Shown here: in pieces, positions 5,782 to 9,379 of the stretch | Position numbering within the stretch: position 1 is the stretch's first letter | Layout: every line of letters starts with the position of its first letter | NCBI GenBank assembly: GCA_046717125.1 | Contig: JBKJVQ010000183.1 | Coordinates: 1 to 9,379 of the forward strand | Direction: 5' to 3' | DNA length: 9,379 nucleotides | DNA from: JBKJVQ01 sp046717125 | GTDB taxonomy: Bacteria; Pseudomonadota; Alphaproteobacteria; Rhizobiales; Methyloligellaceae | The notes under the pieces: model-generated | What the model saw: the letters and a program-made list of their open reading frames with translations, nothing else | Databases searched by the model: none | Told to the model about the DNA's origin: nothing | Made by a program: the position numbers and the translations under genes

Positions 5782-6959
5782 GCGCCCGGCAAGCCGCGAT
5801 GGCGCGCGGCCCCGCCGAAAAAGCCGGAGATGGTTTCGAACAGCTCGGGCTCGTCCATCAGGAACGCGTCATGCCCCCTGTCGGTCCTGATCTCGACGAA
5901 CGAGACGTTGGCCGCGACCGCATTCAGCGCCTGCACGATGGCGCGGCTGTTCTCGGTCGGAAACAGCCAGTCCGACGTGAAGGAGACGACGCAGACCCGG
6001 GCCTTCAACCCGCGGAACGCATGCGCGAGCACGCCCCCCCGATCCGCCGCGATATCGAAATAGTCCATGGCGCGGGTCATGAAGAGATAGGCGTTGGCGT
6101 CGAACCGGTCGACGAAGCTCGTCCCCTGATACCGCAGGTAGGATTCCACCTGGAAATCGGCGTCGAAGCCGAAGCCGACCTTGTCGCGATCCTGCAGATT
6201 GCGCCCGAATTTCCGGTGCAACGCATCGTCGGACATATAGGTGATGTGCGCGGCCATGCGCGCCACCGCCAGTCCCTTTTTCGGGTTGCAGCCCTCTTCG
6301 AGATAGCGGCCCGAACACCATTCGGGATCGGCCATGACGGCCTGCCGCCCGACCTCGTGAAAGGCGATATTCTGCGATGAATGGCGTGCCGCCGTTGCGA
6401 TCGGCACCGCGGAAAAAACGCGCTCCGGATACGACGCCATCCATTCCAGCACCTGCATGCCGCCCATCGATCCGCCGATGACGCAGAAGAGGTCCGGAAT
6501 GCCGAGATGGTCGATCAGGCGCGCTTGCGCTCGCACCATGTCGCGGATGGTGATGACGGGAAAATCGAGGCCGAACGGCGCGCCCGTGGCAGGATTCAAC
6601 GATCCGGGACCGGTCGAGCCCATGCAGCCCCCAATCACATTGGCGCAGATGACGAAATAGTGGCCGGTGTCGATCGGCTTGCCCGGCCCGACCATGATCT
6701 CCCACCAGCCGGTCTTTCCGGTGACGGGGTGAACGTTGGCGACGTGCTGATCGCCCGTCAGGGCATGACAGACGAGGATCGCGTTCGACTTGTCTTCGTT
6801 GAGCGCGCCATAGGTCTGATAGGCGACGGTGAAGGGCGCAAGCGCGCCGCCGGAATCGAGCGCAAGCGGCTCGTCGGCCGGGAAAGTCACGACGAAACTA
6901 TCGGGCTTCTCGCCCTGCGTGAGCCGCGCGTTGAGATCGCGCGCCGCCGAACTCGTCAT
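5778..6959 (-). CDS. metX: Homoserine O-acetyltransferase MetX
   Basis: It transfers an acyl group, acetyl in most family members, to the hydroxyl of homoserine, committing it to methionine. The open frame runs further upstream, but homology starts at ATG 6959, giving 393 residues, the usual size; the extra N-terminal sequence is non-homologous and crosses the promoter. It is an alpha/beta-hydrolase with a full catalytic triad: nucleophile S164 in GGSMGG (162-167), D330 in FTSDWLFP, and H363 in DRGHDAF. CHALTGDQH (64-72), NVIGGCMGSTGPGS (107-120) and the RYQGTSFVDRFDANAY region (277-291) are MetX signatures. Some proteobacterial MetX enzymes use succinyl-CoA, and I cannot settle the donor by eye. 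The ribosome site is weak (GAGAG next to ATG). It overlaps metW by four bases and is divergent from hisC, with a promoter-like sequence at 7027-7054. No SAM-II riboswitch signature was found in its leader. Confidence 0.95.
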   Translation of the reverse strand: MTSSAARDLNARLTQGEKPDSFVVTFPADEPLALDSGGALAPFTVAYQTYGALNEDKSNAILVCHALTGDQHVANVHPVTGKTGWWEIMVGPGKPIDTGHYFVICANVIGGCMGSTGPGSLNPATGAPFGLDFPVITIRDMVRAQARLIDHLGIPDLFCVIGGSMGGMQVLEWMASYPERVFSAVPIATAARHSSQNIAFHEVGRQAVMADPEWCSGRYLEEGCNPKKGLAVARMAAHITYMSDDALHRKFGRNLQDRDKVGFGFDADFQVESYLRYQGTSFVDRFDANAYLFMTRAMDYFDIAADRGGVLAHAFRGLKARVCVVSFTSDWLFPTENSRAIVQALNAVAANVSFVEIRTDRGHDAFLMDEPELFETISGFFGGAARHRGLPGA

Positions 6960-7026
6960 CTCTCGAACGCGTGCCTTCCGACAAGCCACATGCGCTGCAT
7001 CGCAAAAGGATGGCGCGGATTGCGTG

Positions 7027-7054
7027 TAGCTAGGGTTTGGCCTCAGGAAGTCAA
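7027..7054 (-). promoter_or_regulatory. Candidate promoter of metX-metW
   Basis: On the minus strand TTGACT (7054-7049) is followed after 16 bases by TAGCTA (7032-7027), close to the alphaproteobacterial TTGACW/-10 pattern. This would give a leader of about 60 bases before ATG 6959. It is the only clear promoter-like pair in the divergent gap. Confidence 0.45.
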
Positions 7055-7071
7055 TCTTTTGTTTGATTTCC
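7046..7071. promoter_or_regulatory. Inverted repeat in the metX/hisC divergent gap, possible operator
   Basis: GGAAGTCAA (7046-7054) and TTGATTTCC (7063-7071) are inverted copies with 8 of 9 matching positions around an 8-base AT-rich spacer. The left arm covers the metX -35 hexamer, so a bound regulator could block metX transcription. A second pair, CTAGGG (7030-7035) and CCCTAG (7070-7075), is not concentric with it. I do not know a regulator with this site. Confidence 0.35.
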
Positions 7072-7121
7072 CTAGGCTGGGGCTTAAGGAAATCGCTTCG
7101 ATCCCGGCAGCGAGCAGCACC

Positions 7122-8234
7122 ATGCAAGCCGACCCACGCCCGGCGCCGCAGCCAGGCATTCTCGACATCGCCCCTTACGTTCCTGGCAAGAGCCATGTGG
7201 CGGGCGTCGCGCGCGTCATAAAGCTCTCCTCGAACGAAACGCCGTTCGGGCCATGCGCCGCTGCCCTCGAAGCCTACCGGAACGCCGCCGCGACGCTGTC
7301 GCGCTACCCGGATGGGTCAGCGTGGGCGCTGCGCGAGGCGATCGGTACGACGCACGAGATCGATCCGGCGCGGGTCGTATGCGGCGCGGGTTCCGACGAG
7401 CTACTCAACCTGCTGGCACAGGCCTATCTCGGCCCGGGCGACGAAGCGATCCACACGCGGCACGGCTTTCTTGTCTATCCCATCGCGATACGTGCGGCGG
7501 GCGGCGTCCCGGTCGTTGCGGCGGAGACGGATTTCACCGCCGATGCCGATGCGATCCTTGCTTCCGTGACGGCGCGCACGAAGCTCGTGTTCCTTGCCAA
7601 TCCGAACAACCCGACCGGAACCTACATGCCGGATTCCGAGGTGCGGAGGCTGCGCGCTCACCTTCCCGCTCATGTGCTGCTCGTGCTCGATGCTGCGTAT
7701 GCGGAATATGTGGATGCGGCGGACTACGCGGCAGGCGGGGATCTCGTGCACGAATCCGAAAATGTCGTCATGACACGGACGTTCTCGAAGATTTATGGGC
7801 TCGCCGCCCTGCGCATCGGCTGGGCGTACTGTCCTGCCGCCATCGCCGATGTGCTGAACCGTATTCGTGGACCGTTCAACCTTTCCGGCCCTGCGATTGC
7901 TGCGGGCGTCGCCGCGCTTGGCGATCAGGCGCATGTCATTCGCACCGCCGAACATAACGCGATCTGGCGCGCTAAGGCCGAAGAACGCCTGCGGGGCATG
8001 GGCTATGCCGTGACGCCGAGCGCGGCCAATTTCGTGCTGATCCATTTTCCGGATGCGCCCGGTCGCGGTGCGGCGGAGGCGGATGCGCATCTGCAGGCAC
8101 GAGGACTCATCGTGCGGCGCGTCGGCGAGTACGGGTTCCCGAACGCACTGCGCGCGACCATCGGCGCGGAAGCCGACATGCGCCTCCTGTTCGATGCACT
8201 CGGCGACTTCGCCGCTGCAAGGCAATCCGCGTGA
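7122..8234 (+). CDS. hisC: Histidinol-phosphate/aromatic aminotransferase
   Basis: A PLP-dependent class I/II aminotransferase that converts imidazole-acetol phosphate to histidinol phosphate; in this setting it may also transaminate aromatic keto acids or prephenate. From ATG 7122 it is 370 residues, the family length; in-frame sequence upstream is non-homologous. Visible motifs are KLSSNETPFGP (34-44), RYPDGSAWALREAI (61-74), the ANPNNPTG loop (159-166), LVLDAAYAEY (187-196, D190 and Y193 near PLP), the Schiff-base lysine K223 in TFSKIYGLAALRIGW, and R344 in ALRATIG that binds the substrate carboxylate. Its TGA overlaps the GTG start of the next gene, so the two are coupled. Pairing with a prephenate dehydrogenase gene next to metX-metW is common in alphaproteobacteria and suggests a tyrosine/phenylalanine role, with a separate hisC possible in the his operon. 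No strong ribosome site is visible. Confidence 0.93.
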   Translation: MQADPRPAPQPGILDIAPYVPGKSHVAGVARVIKLSSNETPFGPCAAALEAYRNAAATLSRYPDGSAWALREAIGTTHEIDPARVVCGAGSDELLNLLAQAYLGPGDEAIHTRHGFLVYPIAIRAAGGVPVVAAETDFTADADAILASVTARTKLVFLANPNNPTGTYMPDSEVRRLRAHLPAHVLLVLDAAYAEYVDAADYAAGGDLVHESENVVMTRTFSKIYGLAALRIGWAYCPAAIADVLNRIRGPFNLSGPAIAAGVAALGDQAHVIRTAEHNAIWRAKAEERLRGMGYAVTPSAANFVLIHFPDAPGRGAAEADAHLQARGLIVRRVGEYGFPNALRATIGAEADMRLLFDALGDFAAARQSA

Positions 8235-9169
8235 GCCAGTTGCTGTTCGCCCGGATCGCGATCATCGGCCTTGGCCTGATCGGTTCCTCGATCGCGCGCG
8301 GGGTCAAAGAGCGGGGGCTCGCAGGCGACGTCGCAGCCTACGATTCGTCGCCTGGCGTTACCACGCGGGTCGCGGCGCTCGGGCTGGCAGACGAGGTTGC
8401 CGCAACGACAGCCGAGGCCGTGCGCGATGCCGATCTCGTTGTGCTTGCCGTGCCGGTCGGCGCGACGGCGGAGGCGATGCAGGCCATCGCACCGCATCTG
8501 AAGCCGGGCGCGATCGTCACCGATGTCGGCAGCGTCAAGTCCGCGGTCGTCGATGCCGCGCGGGAGCATCTGCCGCTGGGCGTGATTTTTGTGCCCGGCC
8601 ATCCGATCGCGGGCACTGAACAGTCCGGCCCCGATGCGGGTTTCGCCGAATTGTTCGAGAACAGATGGTGCGTGCTCTGTCCCTGCGCGCTCTCGACCCC
8701 GGAGGCGGTGGGACAAGTCGCTTCGCTCTGGCGCGGACTCGGCTCGAATGTCGAGGAGATGGACTCCCAGCACCACGATCTCGTGCTCGCCATCACGAGT
8801 CATGTGCCGCATCTGATCGCCTACAACATCGTCGGCACCGCCGCCGACCTCGAAGAGGTGACGCAGGGCGAAGTGATCAAATTCTCCGCCGGCGGCTTCC
8901 GCGACTTCACCCGCATCGCCGCCTCCGACCCGACCATGTGGCGCGACGTGTTTTTGAACAACAGGGAGGCGGTGCTGGAAACCCTGGGGCGCTTCTCCGA
9001 GGATCTGGCCGCGCTCCAGCGCATGATCCGCTGGGGCGATGGCGATGCCCTGTTCGACCTCTTCACCCGCACCCGCGCCATCCGCCGAGGCATCATCGAG
9101 GCTGGTCAGGAAACGGATGAGCCGGATTTCGGCCGGCGGCATCATGATGAGACGGACGAGCCGCGCTAG
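8231..9169 (+). CDS. tyrC: Prephenate/arogenate dehydrogenase (TyrA/TyrC family)
   Basis: It oxidatively decarboxylates prephenate (or arogenate) with NAD(P)+ toward tyrosine. The start is GTG at 8231 in a GTGA overlap with the hisC stop, which leaves no room for another start and gives 312 residues. The N-terminal Rossmann domain has IIGLGLIGSS (11-20), and D38 at the end of strand 2 favours NAD+ over NADP+. The catalytic histidine is H124 in GHPIAGTEQSG (123-133). The C-terminal helical domain has SHVPHLIAYN (190-199), KFSAGGFRDFTRIA (217-230) and DPTMWRDVFLNN (233-244). Prephenate against arogenate preference cannot be read by eye, so the symbol could also be tyrA. The last 20 residues (TDEPDFGRRHHDETDEPR) are acidic and unconserved. 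The TAG stop (9167-9169) overlaps the start of repeat copy D. Confidence 0.94.
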   Translation: MSQLLFARIAIIGLGLIGSSIARGVKERGLAGDVAAYDSSPGVTTRVAALGLADEVAATTAEAVRDADLVVLAVPVGATAEAMQAIAPHLKPGAIVTDVGSVKSAVVDAAREHLPLGVIFVPGHPIAGTEQSGPDAGFAELFENRWCVLCPCALSTPEAVGQVASLWRGLGSNVEEMDSQHHDLVLAITSHVPHLIAYNIVGTAADLEEVTQGEVIKFSAGGFRDFTRIAASDPTMWRDVFLNNREAVLETLGRFSEDLAALQRMIRWGDGDALFDLFTRTRAIRRGIIEAGQETDEPDFGRRHHDETDEPR

Positions 9170-9280
9170 ATCACGATGACGTCGGATTGGTACCAATCCG
9201 AAGCCATGAACGTGATCGATTTCTTAGATTTGAGCATGATGTCGTCCGAAAACCGCTTCACACTTTTCGGCATCATGCTT
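9169..9280 (+). repeat. Composite two-hairpin intergenic element, copy D
   Basis: Module I (9169-9217) has outer arms GATCACG / CGTGATC and the tip CGGATTGGTACCAATCCG, an 18-base perfect palindrome longer than in other copies. After a 14-base linker, module II (9232-9280) is identical to copy B except for its last base (T for C), still a G-U pair. It fills nearly the whole gap between the dehydrogenase stop and the chaC start, leaving only 2 bases before ATG 9283. Confidence 0.9.
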
Positions 9281-9282
9281 TG

Positions 9283-9379
9283 ATGACCGAACTCTGGGTA
9301 TTCGGCTACGGCTCGCTGATGTGGCGGCCAGACTTCCCTTATGACGAAAGCTGCCCCGCCCTGTTGCGGGGCGCGCACC
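9283..9379 (+). CDS. chaC: Glutathione-specific gamma-glutamylcyclotransferase ChaC, N-terminal part
   Basis: Only the first 32 residues lie in the window, the frame remaining open to the end. They read MTELWVFGYGSLMWRP..., the characteristic ChaC opening in which VFGYGSL (6-12) forms the substrate-binding loop of the cyclotransferase fold. The family cleaves glutathione to 5-oxoproline and Cys-Gly in the cytosol. ATG 9283 gives the normal N-terminus; an in-frame TTG at 9280 is possible. There is no Shine-Dalgarno sequence because repeat copy D ends 2 bases before the ATG, so translation may be reduced or dependent on RNA structure. The catalytic glutamate lies beyond the window. Confidence 0.9.
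   Translation, partial: MTELWVFGYGSLMWRPDFPYDESCPALLRGAH

Noticed and set aside
6960..7020. SAM-II or other SAM riboswitch in the metX leader
   Set aside because: The leader lacks the conserved SAM-II core (GATTT...TTGCAAGC...GCTAAA-like segments), and only a roughly 60-base leader is available.
6381..7121. N-terminal extension of hisC from 6381
   Set aside because: It lies antisense to metX and through the divergent promoter region; HisC homology starts at 7122 and gives the normal length.
6960..7196. N-terminal extension of metX to 7196
   Set aside because: The added residues are not MetX-like and run through the candidate promoter; 393 residues from ATG 6959 is the family size.
9137..9152. 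CGGCATCATG in the dehydrogenase C-terminus as a decayed module II
   Set aside because: Only about 10 bases match the element arm and no partner arm is present, so chance is the simpler reading.
9298..9307. Identity of the first 10 bases of the window with bases inside chaC (GTATTCGGCT)
   Set aside because: The match stops after 10 bases and the frames encode different proteins; it is chance and not a terminal repeat.

Overview
The window is GC-rich chromosomal DNA. Gene content and order point to an alphaproteobacterium, most likely of the Hyphomicrobiales (Rhizobiales): metX-metW stands back to back with hisC and a GTG-started prephenate dehydrogenase gene, and the intergenic gaps carry a palindromic element of the kind common in that group. 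No phage, plasmid, IS element, CRISPR array, tRNA or rRNA was seen. The assignment to an order is inference.

Layout: 1-504 (+) is the end of a small multi-span membrane protein. 501-1424 (-) is a cytosolic protein of the B12/iron-siderophore binding fold, convergent with it and sharing stop-codon bases. 1597-1731 (+) is a 44-residue secreted mini-protein. 1880-2647 (-) is glyoxalase II (gloB), divergent from a SAM-dependent methyltransferase at 2836-3576 (+). 3806-5058 (+) is a PAS-PAS-GGDEF diguanylate cyclase gene split by an apparent one-base deletion near 4393. 5119-6959 (-) is the metX-metW operon (overlapping ATGA). 7122-9169 (+) is hisC plus a prephenate/arogenate dehydrogenase gene (overlapping GTGA). 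9283-end (+) is the start of chaC.

The genes are mostly housekeeping. MetX and MetW act in activation of homoserine for methionine synthesis. HisC and the dehydrogenase serve histidine and tyrosine/phenylalanine synthesis. GloB and ChaC both act in glutathione metabolism (S-lactoylglutathione hydrolysis and glutathione cleavage), although they lie 7 kb apart. The PAS-GGDEF gene would make c-di-GMP if its frame were intact.

The most notable structure is not a gene. Four copies of a composite two-hairpin intergenic element lie at 1737-1843, 2664-2765 (inverted), 3576-3709 and 9169-9280. Each has a variable hairpin (module I), a 12-14 base linker, and a nearly invariant 49-base hairpin with a 4-base one-sided bulge (module II). 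One copy carries a second, unrelated palindrome nested in its loop. Two copies begin inside the TAG stop codon of the preceding gene, and two end 2 and 16 bases from a start codon. I found no new defence or biosynthetic system. The repeat family, the broken cyclase and the mini-protein are the items that deserve a second look.
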